Assembly: GCF_028553805.1 (NCBI RefSeq)
Contig: NZ_CP067140.1
Location: 2,418,001-2,482,000 of the forward strand
DNA from: Paracoccus saliphilus
GTDB taxonomy: Bacteria; Pseudomonadota; Alphaproteobacteria; Rhodobacterales; Rhodobacteraceae
Direction: 5' to 3'
Length of the DNA: 64,000 bases
Made by a program: the position numbers and the translations under genes. The notes beneath the pieces were generated by a model. The model was given only the letters and a program-made list of their open reading frames with translations, was not told where the DNA came from and ran no database searches. Positions 16,522 through 24,881 of the stretch are shown here, one piece after another (the stretch's first letter is position 1; the number at the start of each line of letters is the position of its first letter).

Positions 16522-16827
16522 ATGGCAGAGTTTCTTCCCGAGCCACGGCCTGACGAGATGGATCTGCTGATGGTGCTGTCCGCCCTGGCTGATCCGCATC
16601 GCTTGCGCATTGCACTTGCGCTTGCGAAAGCGCCAGATGCCGTTCTTCCCTGTACCGCGTTTGAACTTCCTGTCACTAAGGCGACGCGCACGCATCATTT
16701 CAGGATTCTGCGCGAGGCAGGTGTCATTCGCCAATACGATCATGGCAACGGGCGCTCAAATCAATTACGGCTCGCGGACCTGAGACAACGCTTTCCAGGC
16801 ATTCTGACAACGCTGCTTGCAGGATAA
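16522..16827 (+). CDS. ArsR-type winged-helix transcriptional regulator
   Basis: 101 residues from the ATG at 16522, which follows GACGAGGACGCA. A longer frame starts at 16462 but would include the operator palindrome, so the shorter start is preferred. The DNA-binding region is visible: LMVLSALADPHRLRIALALA followed by TKATRTHHFRILREAGVIRQ and YDHGNGRSNQLRLADLRQRF. A single cysteine (in LPCTAFEL) just before the recognition region could be a redox sensor, as in other regulators of quinone reductases, but this is inference. Confidence 0.85.
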   Translation: MAEFLPEPRPDEMDLLMVLSALADPHRLRIALALAKAPDAVLPCTAFELPVTKATRTHHFRILREAGVIRQYDHGNGRSNQLRLADLRQRFPGILTTLLAG

Positions 16828-16832
16828 CTTGC

Positions 16833-17036
16833 GTCAGATGCCACATCCTGGATGTCGAGGTTCCACGTGTACAACTCGGGGCCAACCGCCGTGGTGATCC
16901 AGATGCGATCGAAGCCGCCATCAATGACAACATGATAATGATTTACGGGTCTACACCTGCTTATCCGTGTGGATTATTCGACCCGATCAAAGCTTTCTCG
17001 GAGATCGCCTTGCGGTATGAGATCTGGCTGCATGTA
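16833..17036 (+). pseudogene. Fragment of a group II PLP-dependent decarboxylase / sphingosine-phosphate lyase-like gene
   Basis: A plus-strand stretch translates to VEVPRVQLGANRRGDPDAIE followed by MIMIYGSTPAYPCGLFDPI and SEIALRYEIWLHV. This matches the region just before the PLP site in decarboxylases of the DOPA decarboxylase / S1P lyase superfamily, where the usual continuation is DACVGG. The reading breaks exactly at WLHV (17036), where IS3-type sequence begins. No N-terminal part is seen; the fragment begins at the end of the ArsR gene. Family call by eye. Confidence 0.6.
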
Positions 17037-17037
17037 A

Positions 17038-17276
17038 ATCGCCGCCAGATCCAGAATCTGCTCGGCCAGCAGCTTCTTCAACTTGGCGTTCTCATCCTCA
17101 AGCGCCTTCAGCCGCTTCGCCTCAGACACCGTCATGCCGCCGAACTTGGCCTTCCAGTTGTAAAAGGTGCCTTCCGACATGCCGTGCTAGCGGCACAGGT
17201 CCGCGCACTTCGCGCCTGACTGGTGCTCAGCCAGGACGCCGATGATCTGTTCGTCCGTGAATCTCGTTCCCTTCAT
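17038..17276 (-). mobile_element. IS3-family transposase OrfA remnant, truncated and with an in-frame stop
   Basis: From an ATG at 17276 the minus strand reads KGTRFTDEQIIGVLAEHQSG then CADLCR, a TAG stop (about 17188-17190), and continues HGMSEGTFYNWKAKFGGMTV, KRLKALEDENAKLKKLLAEQ, LDLAAI. This is the OrfA helix-turn-helix and leucine zipper of IS3/IS407-type elements. Homology ends at about 17040, where the PLP-decarboxylase fragment starts; OrfB is missing. So this is a dead, partial insertion sequence marking a rearrangement junction. Confidence 0.85.
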
Positions 17277-17336
17277 TGTCCGTCCTCAGGTTGGCCCGGA
17301 CCCTAATCAAAGGTGGAGTAAAAATCCCGTGGCAGG

Positions 17337-17798
17337 TCACCTCAAAACTGTTATCTTGGCGGCCTTCAGCATTACTCTTGCCTTGAGACGCATATGAAGA
17401 GTGCAATCCAAGATTCCAAGTCCGGCTATGCTCCGAAAACATTCACCGAGGATACATATGGCGGGTGACTTGACTTGGTCCGCCCTCAAGGCCTCGAGCC
17501 GCTTTCTGTCCTCGGACTTCAGATGGCCGAGGCCGGACCGCTCCTCCTCCCGCGCGGCAAGACAGGCCGAACGGCGATCAATTCGTCTTAATGCGGGCCG
17601 GGGGATGTGAATGTTCCAGAGAAGCTCCTGCCACAATTCTTCATTGACGGTGCCGTCGGCATTCATGGGTTTGTCGAAGTCGGCACGCTCGGCGCTCATC
17701 GCCCGGAAGTGTTTTGTGAACCGGGCTTCGAGTTCCGGTCTCGACCTGTCCGGATCCGGAAACCTGATCTCGGCAAAGGGTATGGTGTTCTTCTGCAT
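17337..17798 (-). CDS. Hypothetical protein, probably a truncated orphan ORF
   Basis: 153 residues from an ATG at 17798 with GCAGGAGTC upstream. The N-terminal half is charged and protein-like (FAEIRFPDPDRSRPELEARF, then a Trp-rich ELWQELLWNIHIPRPALRR). The last 40 residues look unlike the rest and may derive from sequence next to the IS remnant. I do not recognise the family. It lies in rearranged DNA between an IS remnant and the pccB promoter. Confidence 0.45.
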   Translation of the reverse strand: MQKNTIPFAEIRFPDPDRSRPELEARFTKHFRAMSAERADFDKPMNADGTVNEELWQELLWNIHIPRPALRRIDRRSACLAAREEERSGLGHLKSEDRKRLEALRADQVKSPAICILGECFRSIAGLGILDCTLHMRLKARVMLKAAKITVLR

Positions 17799-18189
17799 GA
17801 CGACTCCTGCAAGGGCTTCAGGCGGCATGGTCCGCCTGGCACGCGGTCCTTCCGGACGCGGTGCGGTTAGATGAGCGGCCCGGGCCTGCAGGGCTCTTTG
17901 CCGATGAAAGACAAAGCCGGGTCGATGGCCGTGACCATGCAGATCAATCGGTCAGGAGGTCAATGGATCGGAGCCGGGAGCATTCGCCGGCCGGTTTCCG
18001 AAGCCGGGAAGAATCCGCGGGCTTTCCGGAAACTGCAAGGCACTGATATTATTTATAAATACCAACAACCCGGAAATAGTGGGCGTTAATCACCTGGCTA
18101 ATGGGCGCCAAAACCCCGGAAAGTGGCTTCTATTTGGCTGGCGGGACAGCAACGTTCTTCGATTGTGAAACAACGCCCATCAATGGAAT
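17799..18189. other. Intergenic region upstream of pccB, no gene seen
   Basis: About 390 bases with no convincing reading frame. In related Rhodobacteraceae this side of pccB is often occupied by the divergent regulator gene pccR; no trace of such a helix-turn-helix protein is seen here. Confidence 0.45.
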
Positions 18190-18247
18190 TGCGCAAAGTT
18201 AGCAATTTTGCACTTTGCATATCAACCAGGAAAGGTAGTTTGCAAAT
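18190..18247. promoter_or_regulatory. PccR/ScfR-like operator region before pccB
   Basis: Contains a perfect TTTGCAAA at 18240-18247 and related palindromic pieces TTGCGCAAAG (18190-18199) and GCAATTTTGC (18203-18212) followed by ACTTTGCA. The short-chain fatty acid regulator PccR of Rhodobacter binds paired TTTGCAAA sites upstream of pccB. The match is by motif recall, and the sites lie 72-130 bases before the pccB start. Confidence 0.55.
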
Positions 18248-18318
18248 TTTCCGTATTTTCCTTTTCTGCGCCTGCATCACAGGGTATTTTCCCACAACTC
18301 AACCGAAAGGCCCGGCCC

Positions 18319-19851
18319 ATGAAGGATATTCTGCAAGAGCTTGAACGCCGCCGCAGCGAGGCCCGACTTGGTGGCGGTCAGCGCCGCATCGATGCACAGC
18401 ACGCTCGCGGCAAGCTGACGGCACGCGAGCGGATCGAGTTGCTTCTCGATGAAGGCAGCTTTGAGGAATTCGACATGTTCGTCGCGCATCGCTCGACCGA
18501 TTTCGGGATGGAGGAAGATCGGCCCTATGGTGACGGGGTGGTGACCGGATGGGGCACGATCAATGGCCGCATGGTCTATGTGTTCAGCCAGGATTTCACG
18601 GTATTCGGCGGCTCGCTGTCCGAAACCCACGCGCAGAAGATCTGCAAGGTCATGGATATGGCGATGCAGAACGGCGCGCCGGTGATCGGGCTGAACGATT
18701 CCGGCGGCGCGCGGATTCAGGAAGGCGTGGCCTCGCTGGCCGGATATGCAGATGTGTTCCAGCGCAATATCATGGCCTCTGGCGTGATCCCGCAGATCAG
18801 CGTCATCATGGGCCCCTGCGCGGGCGGCGCGGTCTACAGCCCGGCCATGACCGATTTCATCTTCATGGTGAAGGATACCAGCTACATGTTCGTGACCGGC
18901 CCCGACGTGGTCAAGACGGTGACGAACGAGGTTGTGACCGCCGAACAGCTTGGCGGCGCGTCGACCCATACCAAGAAAAGCTCGGTTGCGGATGGTGCGT
19001 TCGAGGATGATGTCGAGGCGATCTCGGAAATTCGTCGCCTCTTCGATTTCCTGCCGCTCTCGAACCGCGACGGCGTGCCCGAGCGCCCCTTTTTCGACGC
19101 CCCCTCCCGGATCGAGGAAAGCCTCGACACGCTGATCCCCGACAATCCGAACCAGCCCTATGACATGAAAGAGCTGATCGTGAAGGTCGCCGATGAAGGC
19201 GATTTCTACGAGATCCAGAAGGATTTCGCCGGCAATATCATCACCGGTTTCATCCGTATCGAGGGCCGGACCGTCGGAGTCGTCGCCAATCAGCCGATGG
19301 TGCTGGCAGGTTGTCTGGATATCGACAGCAGCCGCAAGGCGGCGCGTTTCGTGCGCTTCTGCGACGCGTTCGAGATCCCGATCCTGACCTTCGTCGATGT
19401 GCCCGGCTTCCTACCGGGGACGGGGCAGGAATATGGCGGCGTCATCAAGCACGGGGCCAAGCTGCTCTTCGCCTATGGCGAGGCGACGGTGCCGAAGGTC
19501 ACGGTCATCACCCGCAAGGCCTATGGCGGCGCCTATGACGTCATGGCCTCGAAACATCTGCGCGGCGATTTCAACTATGCCTGGCCGACGGCCGAGATCG
19601 CGGTGATGGGCGCCAAGGGCGCGGTCGAGATACTCTATCGCAGCGAATTGGGGGATGCCGACAAGATCGCGGCGCGCACCAAGGATTACGAAGACCGCTT
19701 CGCCAATCCCTTCGTCGCGGCCGAGAAAGGGTTCATTGACGAGGTGATCCAGCCCCATTCCACCCGCCGCCGGGTCGCCCGCGCCTTCGCCTCCCTGCGC
19801 GGCAAGAAACTGTCGAACCCATGGAAGAAGCACGACAATATTCCCCTGTAA
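18319..19851 (+). CDS. pccB: Propionyl-CoA carboxylase beta subunit
   Basis: 510 residues from the ATG at 18319 (GAAAGG upstream), the usual PccB length. Carboxyltransferase features: [20 protein letters not shown] at the start, [27 protein letters not shown] for the acyl-CoA side, and the C-terminal [19 protein letters not shown] and [13 protein letters not shown]. It transfers CO2 from biotin on PccA to propionyl-CoA, giving (S)-methylmalonyl-CoA. It forms the propionate/odd-chain catabolism set with pccA (21445), the mutase (24882) and prpE (35191). A longer frame from 18208 would run through the operator sites and is rejected. Confidence 0.97.
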   Translation: MKDILQELERRRSEARLGGGQRRIDAQHARGKLTARERIELLLDEGSFEEFDMFVAHRSTDFGMEEDRPYGDGVVTGWGTINGRMVYVFSQDFTVFGGSLSETHAQKICKVMDMAMQNGAPVIGLNDSGGARIQEGVASLAGYADVFQRNIMASGVIPQISVIMGPCAGGAVYSPAMTDFIFMVKDTSYMFVTGPDVVKTVTNEVVTAEQLGGASTHTKKSSVADGAFEDDVEAISEIRRLFDFLPLSNRDGVPERPFFDAPSRIEESLDTLIPDNPNQPYDMKELIVKVADEGDFYEIQKDFAGNIITGFIRIEGRTVGVVANQPMVLAGCLDIDSSRKAARFVRFCDAFEIPILTFVDVPGFLPGTGQEYGGVIKHGAKLLFAYGEATVPKVTVITRKAYGGAYDVMASKHLRGDFNYAWPTAEIAVMGAKGAVEILYRSELGDADKIAARTKDYEDRFANPFVAAEKGFIDEVIQPHSTRRRVARAFASLRGKKLSNPWKKHDNIPL

Positions 19852-20056
19852 CCCATCGGAATCCAAAACCAATGCACAACCATGTGAATGATGCAGCCGC
19901 GCCACAGCCCAGCAGAGTTCTGCCGAGGCCAGATATGACCGGCTGTCTGCATGCGCTGCGACCGGCTATCATGGATAATTGTCCGGCCCGGAACGAGGCC
20001 GGCACAAACCCGAGCAGTCGGGCGCAATGCCGCCCGCATTACAGGAGAGTTAACTC

Positions 20057-20194
20057 ATGTCGAAGAAGATCATTCTCGGCCTTGTTCTGGTATCGGCCTT
20101 TGCCGCATGCCAGCGCCAGGAACCCGACGTCTATGTGCCACCCGCAGCGGATCCGGTCACGACCGAGCCGGTTTACCAGGGCAAATACGGCTGA
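20057..20194 (+). CDS. Very small lipoprotein
   Basis: 45 residues: MSKKIILGLVLVSAFAAC is a lipoprotein signal peptide with a FAAC lipobox, so the mature protein begins at Cys18 and has only 28 residues, rich in proline and acidic residues. CAGGAGAG precedes the ATG. Found in the pccB-pccA interval, where small genes are usual in this family of bacteria. Function unknown. Confidence 0.75.
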   Translation: MSKKIILGLVLVSAFAACQRQEPDVYVPPAADPVTTEPVYQGKYG

Positions 20195-20275
20195 GACCGG
20201 TCATCCGATGATCTTGCGCGGGCGGCTCGATCGCCCGCGCTTTCCGCGCCCAACCTTAATGCGAAAGGGCGCGAT

Positions 20276-20668
20276 ATGCTGAAGCATCGCGGTTTCCCGG
20301 GCCGCCTTCCCGGAACGGACTACCAGTTCATCATTCGACGCGAGAACAAGAAGGGCGCAACCCCGCTGCTGCGCCGCGAACGTTATCGCGACCGCAAACC
20401 TGCGGATCGCCGGGCCGATGCAGGTTTCCTCGCAGCACTGATCGAACATTTCGGCGACGCGCCTTTCGAGCGCGGCAACCTGGATGCGGGCCGCCTGTCA
20501 TGGCTGCTTGGCCGCGAGATTCTGCCCGAGGGCGAGCTGGACCCGACCGACTACGAACAATTGTTGCGGGTGGATATGTCCCGCGCTGAAGCGTCGTTCC
20601 CCGAGATTTTCTCTGCTGGCGGCCTCGCCCGCGATGATTGGGACGATCAATCGGCGGAGGACCGCTGA
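20276..20668 (+). CDS. Conserved hypothetical protein in the pcc cluster
   Basis: 130 residues, basic N-terminal third (several RR pairs around 25-45) and acidic C-terminus ending DDWDDQSAEDR. GAAAGGGC precedes the ATG. No signal peptide or membrane segment. Its place between pccB and pccA suggests co-transcription, but I do not recognise a domain. Confidence 0.65.
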   Translation: MLKHRGFPGRLPGTDYQFIIRRENKKGATPLLRRERYRDRKPADRRADAGFLAALIEHFGDAPFERGNLDAGRLSWLLGREILPEGELDPTDYEQLLRVDMSRAEASFPEIFSAGGLARDDWDDQSAEDR

Positions 20669-20801
20669 TGCGCAATTTGCTGCCAAGCGGAACTTTTCCA
20701 CGCATATGTCAGTTGGACATGCGTGAGTACTATGTGATAGTTGCCCATCCGATCTACCAACCGCCTCTGAACGAGGCCTCGAATACAGGCATAGGAACAA
20801 C

Positions 20802-21041
20802 ATGCAAGTTTCCAAAATTATCCGTTTTACCGGCGCTTCGCTTGCCCTCGCAGCTCTGTCGGCCTGCGCTCAGGGTTACCAGACGGGCCTTTCGCCCGAT
20901 GCGCAGCGTGCAGCCGGTGGCGCGATTGCCGGTGGCGTTCTTGCCAAGGCGCTTGACGAAGATGTCGCAACCGGCGCCGCGCTCGGCGGTGCGGCCGGTG
21001 CGCTTTGCGACGACGCGGGCGTTTGCCAGCGCCGCTACTGA
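20802..21041 (+). CDS. Small glycine-zipper lipoprotein, copy 1
   Basis: 79 residues with a lipoprotein signal (ASLALAALSAC, lipobox LSAC). The mature part has glycine/alanine repeats, RAAGGAIAGGVLAKAL and ATGAALGGAAGALCDDAGVC, typical of glycine-zipper membrane-associated segments. It ends with two cysteines spaced like those of the next gene. The product is probably anchored in the outer membrane. Paralogue of the gene at 21117. Confidence 0.75.
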   Translation: MQVSKIIRFTGASLALAALSACAQGYQTGLSPDAQRAAGGAIAGGVLAKALDEDVATGAALGGAAGALCDDAGVCQRRY

Positions 21042-21116
21042 GTCCCGCAGATACCGTGAACCAAAACGGCTCGGTCCGCGTTATGACCGTAGCAACAACA
21101 GGACAGGATATCTGAC

Positions 21117-21338
21117 ATGGGCAAGACAATCGCTCTGGCAGCCGCACTTGGCGCGACTTTCGTGGCCGGGTGCACGCAGAACATCAGGCCGACCGATATC
21201 GACCGTGGCGTATTGGGTGCAGCCGCCGGCGCAACCATCGCCAAGGTCGGTGGCCGCGAGGAAAGCGACATCTACAAGGCCGCTGCCATTGGCGCGGCCG
21301 GTGGCGCGCTCTGCGACGACGTGCGGCTTTGCGAATAA
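21117..21338 (+). CDS. Small glycine-zipper lipoprotein, copy 2
   Basis: 73 residues with a signal peptide and VAGC lipobox. The mature part includes GVLGAAAGATIAKVGGREES and AAAIGAAGGALCDDVRLCE. The ending (GAAGGALCDD-x-x-x-C) closely matches that of the preceding lipoprotein, so the two are a diverged tandem duplication. A terminator follows, separating it from pccA. Confidence 0.75.
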   Translation: MGKTIALAAALGATFVAGCTQNIRPTDIDRGVLGAAAGATIAKVGGREESDIYKAAAIGAAGGALCDDVRLCE

Positions 21339-21382
21339 CACTCTGACGGCGCTGCGGGGCCTTCCGCGGCGCGATCTCATTG

Positions 21383-21419
21383 AAACCGTCCGTGGCCATT
21401 CGGTTGCGGGCGGTTTTTT
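21383..21419 (+). terminator. Rho-independent terminator before pccA
   Basis: AAACCGTCCG pairs with CGGGCGGTTT (with a G-T pair) across a 14-base loop and runs into TTTTTT. It ends the lipoprotein genes 26 bases before the pccA start, so pccA may have its own promoter or depend on read-through. Confidence 0.7.
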
Positions 21420-21444
21420 CATGTCTTCCGGCCAAGGATAAGCA

Positions 21445-23442
21445 ATGTTCAACAAGATCCTGATCGCCAACCGGGGTGAAATCGCCTGCCGCGTCATCAA
21501 GACCGCGCGCAAGATGGGCATCGCGACGGTCGCAGTCTATTCCGATGCCGATCGCAACGCGCTGCATGTGAAGATGGCCGACGAGGCCGTGCATATCGGC
21601 CCGGCCCCGGCGAACCAATCCTATATCGTGATCGACAGGATCATGGATGCCATCCGCCAGACCGGGGCCGAGGCCGTGCATCCGGGATACGGGTTCCTGT
21701 CCGAGAACAGGAAATTCGCCGAGGCGCTCGAGGCCGAGGGCGTGGCCTTCATCGGCCCGCCGGCATCGGCCATCGAGGCGATGGGCGACAAGATCACCTC
21801 GAAGAAGCTGGCCGCCGAGGCGGATGTCAGCACCGTGCCGGGCTATATGGGTCTGATCGCGGATGCCGATGAGGCCGTGAAGATCTCGGACGAGATCGGC
21901 TATCCGGTGATGATCAAGGCCAGCGCCGGCGGTGGCGGCAAGGGCATGCGCATCGCCTGGAACGAGGCCGAGGCGCGCGAAGGCTTCGATTCCTCGAAAA
22001 GCGAGGCAGCGAACAGTTTCGGTGACGACCGCATCTTCATCGAGAAATTCGTGACCCAACCCCGGCATATCGAGATCCAGGTGCTGGCTGACAGCCAGGG
22101 CAATTGCGTTTACCTGCATGAACGCGAATGCTCGATCCAGCGCCGCAACCAGAAGGTCATCGAAGAGGCCCCCTCGCCCTTCCTCGACGAGGCGACGCGC
22201 AAGGCGATGGGCGAACAGGCCTGCGCATTGGCCAAGGCGGTGGGCTATACCAGCGCCGGAACGGTCGAGTTCATTGTCGATGGCGAGCGGAACTTTTATT
22301 TTCTCGAAATGAACACCCGGTTGCAGGTGGAACACCCCGTGACCGAGCTGATCACCGGCGTCGACCTGGTCGAGCAGATGATCCGCGTGGCCGCCGGCGA
22401 GGCACTGCCCTTCGCGCAATCGGATCTGACGATCAACGGTTGGGCCATCGAATCGCGGCTTTACGCCGAGGATCCCTATCGCGGTTTTCTCCCCTCGATC
22501 GGCCGCCTGACCCGCTATCGCCCCCCCGCCGAGGTCGCGGATGAAGCCCATGTCGTGCGCAACGATACCGGCGTGTTCGAGGGCGGCGAGATCAGCATGT
22601 TCTACGACCCGATGATCGCCAAGCTCTGCACCTGGGCCCCCTCTCGCGGCGAAGCGATCGAGGCGATGCGGGTCGCGCTGGACGAATTCGAGGTCGAGGG
22701 GATCGGCCACAACCTGCCCTTCCTGTCAGCGGTGATGGATCACCCGAAATTCGTCGCGGGCGACATCACCACCGCTTTCATCGCCGAGGAATATCCCGAT
22801 GGTTTCCAGGGTGCCACACCTGCCGATAGCGATGTCACCCGCATCGCGGCAGCGGCGGCGGCGATGCATCGCGTGGGCGAAATCCGGCGCGCCCGGATCA
22901 GCGGACGACTGGACAATCACGAGCGCCATGTCGGCGAGAACTGGGTCGTTTTTGTCGGGGATCGCGATCTGCCGGTGAAGATCAGCGCTGATCGCGACGG
23001 CGCGACGGTCCATGTCGAAGGCCGCGACCTGCGGGTCGAAAGCGATTGGAGGCCGGGGCAGTCGCTGGCCCGGATGCTGGTCGATAGCCAACCATTGGTG
23101 ATGAAGGTGGACAAGATCGCGGCGGGCTTTCGCCTGCGCACGCGTGGCACCGATCTGCGCGTCCATGTCCGCCGCCCCCGTGCCGCCGAACTGGCCCGGC
23201 TGATGCCCGAGAAGATCGCACCGGACACGTCGAAATTCCTGCTCTGCCCGATGCCGGGGCTGGTGGTGAAGATCAACGTGGCCGCGGGCGACGAGGTGCA
23301 GGAAGGTCAGGCACTGGCCACGGTCGAAGCCATGAAGATGGAGAATATCCTGCGCGCCGAAAGGAAGGGCGTGGTAAAATCCATCAATGCCGAGGCTGGC
23401 GCCAGCCTGAAGGTCGATGACGTGATCATGGAGTTCGAATAG
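21445..23442 (+). CDS. pccA: Propionyl-CoA carboxylase alpha subunit
   Basis: 665 residues with three parts: a biotin carboxylase domain (about 1-450) with IANRGEIACRVIKTARKMG, ASAGGGGKGMRIAW and EMNTRLQVEHPVTE; a BT linker; and a C-terminal biotinyl domain with EAMKM (Lys about 631). It carboxylates its own biotin with ATP and bicarbonate for use by PccB. AAGGA precedes the ATG. Unlike the stand-alone carboxylase at 3450, carrier and carboxylase are fused here, as normal for PccA. Confidence 0.97.
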   Translation: MFNKILIANRGEIACRVIKTARKMGIATVAVYSDADRNALHVKMADEAVHIGPAPANQSYIVIDRIMDAIRQTGAEAVHPGYGFLSENRKFAEALEAEGVAFIGPPASAIEAMGDKITSKKLAAEADVSTVPGYMGLIADADEAVKISDEIGYPVMIKASAGGGGKGMRIAWNEAEAREGFDSSKSEAANSFGDDRIFIEKFVTQPRHIEIQVLADSQGNCVYLHERECSIQRRNQKVIEEAPSPFLDEATRKAMGEQACALAKAVGYTSAGTVEFIVDGERNFYFLEMNTRLQVEHPVTELITGVDLVEQMIRVAAGEALPFAQSDLTINGWAIESRLYAEDPYRGFLPSIGRLTRYRPPAEVADEAHVVRNDTGVFEGGEISMFYDPMIAKLCTWAPSRGEAIEAMRVALDEFEVEGIGHNLPFLSAVMDHPKFVAGDITTAFIAEEYPDGFQGATPADSDVTRIAAAAAAMHRVGEIRRARISGRLDNHERHVGENWVVFVGDRDLPVKISADRDGATVHVEGRDLRVESDWRPGQSLARMLVDSQPLVMKVDKIAAGFRLRTRGTDLRVHVRRPRAAELARLMPEKIAPDTSKFLLCPMPGLVVKINVAAGDEVQEGQALATVEAMKMENILRAERKGVVKSINAEAGASLKVDDVIMEFE

Positions 23443-23446
23443 CCCC

Positions 23447-24028
23447 TTGGATTGGCAGCCGCTCATATGGAACGAACGGGTCGTCGCGGCCCTTGTCACC
23501 GCCATCGTCGGCGGTGGCGTCGTGGCAATGGGCTGGTTCTGGACCCATGCGCTGTCACGCCGCCGCGACCTCGTGCTGCGGCGCGAACAGATCAACGACA
23601 TGCAGCGCGCGCTTCTGGCCGAGATCCGGGCGCATGTCGTGGTGCTGGAACGGCAGATGAAGGATTCCCCCTATGAGCACGCGATGCAGCGCATGCTGTC
23701 CGAAGGTTATGCGCCGATTCTGCCGCATGACGCGAATGACAGGATTTTCCGGGCCGTGATCGCGGATGCGCATATGCTGCCCGAGGCGACCATAGACCCG
23801 GTTGTGCGCTATTACCGCCTGCTGACGGTACGAACAGCGCTCGGTCAGGACATACTTCGCCTGATCACGGACGATCCCGATCGCGCCACGAGCATGTTTC
23901 TGGATTATGTCGCGATTGAAAGCGAAACTCTGGAAACCGGCCGCGAGGCCGTCAATGCGCTTGCCGCGAGCCTGCAGCGCAAGGCGGTGCCGATCAATAG
24001 AACGAGCGCGGACCGGAGCGGCCAGTGA
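23447..24028 (+). CDS. Conserved hypothetical membrane-anchored protein
   Basis: 193 residues from a TTG start five bases after the pccA stop; no ATG is better placed. One membrane segment near the N-terminus (VVAALVTAIVGGGVVAMGWF) is followed by a charged, largely helical cytosolic part (RREQINDMQRALLAEIRAHV). Likely translated together with pccA. No recognised domain; its C-terminal end overlaps the end of the convergent gene at 23994. Confidence 0.65.
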   Translation: MDWQPLIWNERVVAALVTAIVGGGVVAMGWFWTHALSRRRDLVLRREQINDMQRALLAEIRAHVVVLERQMKDSPYEHAMQRMLSEGYAPILPHDANDRIFRAVIADAHMLPEATIDPVVRYYRLLTVRTALGQDILRLITDDPDRATSMFLDYVAIESETLETGREAVNALAASLQRKAVPINRTSADRSGQ

Positions 24029-24203
24029 TGGGCGTCAATCCCAAGGCAGAGGTCACGTCATTGACCGAACCGTTCTTGTCCAGGAATTCCTTCCTGTCCT
24101 GCAGGATGCCCCGCAGGCGCAAACGCAACTGTTCGAACCTTTCGGCACTTACAGCCGGGGTGGAAGGCTGCTTTTCCTTGCGCAAACTGGTCGATTTCGC
24201 CAT
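23994..24203 (-). CDS. Small conserved hypothetical protein
   Basis: 69 residues from an ATG at 24203 with a strong GGAGGAAG site; a longer frame to 24299 lacks one. The protein is basic at the start (AKSTSLRKEKQPSTP) and helical in the middle (RFEQLRLRLRGILQDRKEFL), ending with GLTPITGRSGPRSFY. No membrane segment. Convergent, overlapping by 35 bases with the end of the preceding gene. Function unknown. Confidence 0.6.
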   Translation of the reverse strand: MAKSTSLRKEKQPSTPAVSAERFEQLRLRLRGILQDRKEFLDKNGSVNDVTSALGLTPITGRSGPRSFY

Positions 24204-24302
24204 GTCGCTTCCTCCGGTCACGAACGGGCATATTCGCCGTCCTGTACCAAATATAGGGCCGCGAACAGCATTTCGCAATCCGAAGCTGCATCGCGGCAAA
24301 TT

Positions 24303-24824
24303 CTATGGCACCACCCTTGCTCGCCCGATCTCTTGCCTGCGCAACGGGAACTTGTCGATCGCGCGGCTGATCTCGCGCACATCCCAGGGAAGCGGCTTGC
24401 GCAGCTTGACCTGCCCGTCCTTGTCCAGGACCACCAGCGAAAATCCCCGGGGATGCAATCTCCGCCGCCAGTCGCTGCCCGATTGCGGTTCCGTATCGGT
24501 GACCACCACCACATCACGCTCGATCAGCATTCGGGGGGCATTCTCCAAGGCCCGCATCTGCTCGATAAAGGCGGGATCATTGGGCGTATCCGCAAAGACC
24601 ACGACAGGGCGCGAAGTCCATTTGAAATCTTCGGGCGAGACCTCGGTTGCCTCATGTACCGACAATTCGGGCCGCTCCGCTTCCGGCTCGTCCGCATTGC
24701 CCATTTCCTCCGGGCTCATCGGACGGGCGGGTTCGGCCGCCGGTACATCTCTGGGGGGTGGCGCATCGCGCGCCGGACCCATGGCGGCCAGCGCCATCAC
24801 GAATATCAGGAATTTCAACTTCAT
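24303..24824 (-). CDS. Secreted DUF4174-type protein
   Basis: 173 residues from an ATG at 24824 with GAAGAGGTG upstream. A signal peptide (KLKFLIFVMALAAMGPARDA) is followed by a proline/acidic linker (about 22-60) and a domain with RPVVVFADTPNDPAFIEQMR and RGFSLVVLDKDGQVKLRKPL, the pattern of DUF4174, a thioredoxin-fold-like family of unknown function. It ends with WDVREISRAIDKFPLRRQEI, also typical. Divergent from the mutase gene. The frame continues open far upstream antisense to the mutase; that part is spurious. Confidence 0.8.
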   Translation of the reverse strand: MKLKFLIFVMALAAMGPARDAPPPRDVPAAEPARPMSPEEMGNADEPEAERPELSVHEATEVSPEDFKWTSRPVVVFADTPNDPAFIEQMRALENAPRMLIERDVVVVTDTEPQSGSDWRRRLHPRGFSLVVLDKDGQVKLRKPLPWDVREISRAIDKFPLRRQEIGRARVVP

Positions 24825-24881
24825 CGGCACCTCTTCCTCATTTGAATATAGGAAGAGGCGGCCTTTGGGAAAGGACAGATC

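Noticed and set aside
18208-18318. Longer N-terminus for pccB
   Set aside because: The extension would cover the TTTGCAAA operator and has no family match; the ATG at 18319 gives the usual length.
21184-22710. Long open frame (508 codons) on the minus strand across pccA
   Set aside because: Fully antisense to the conserved biotin carboxylase domain; no family features.
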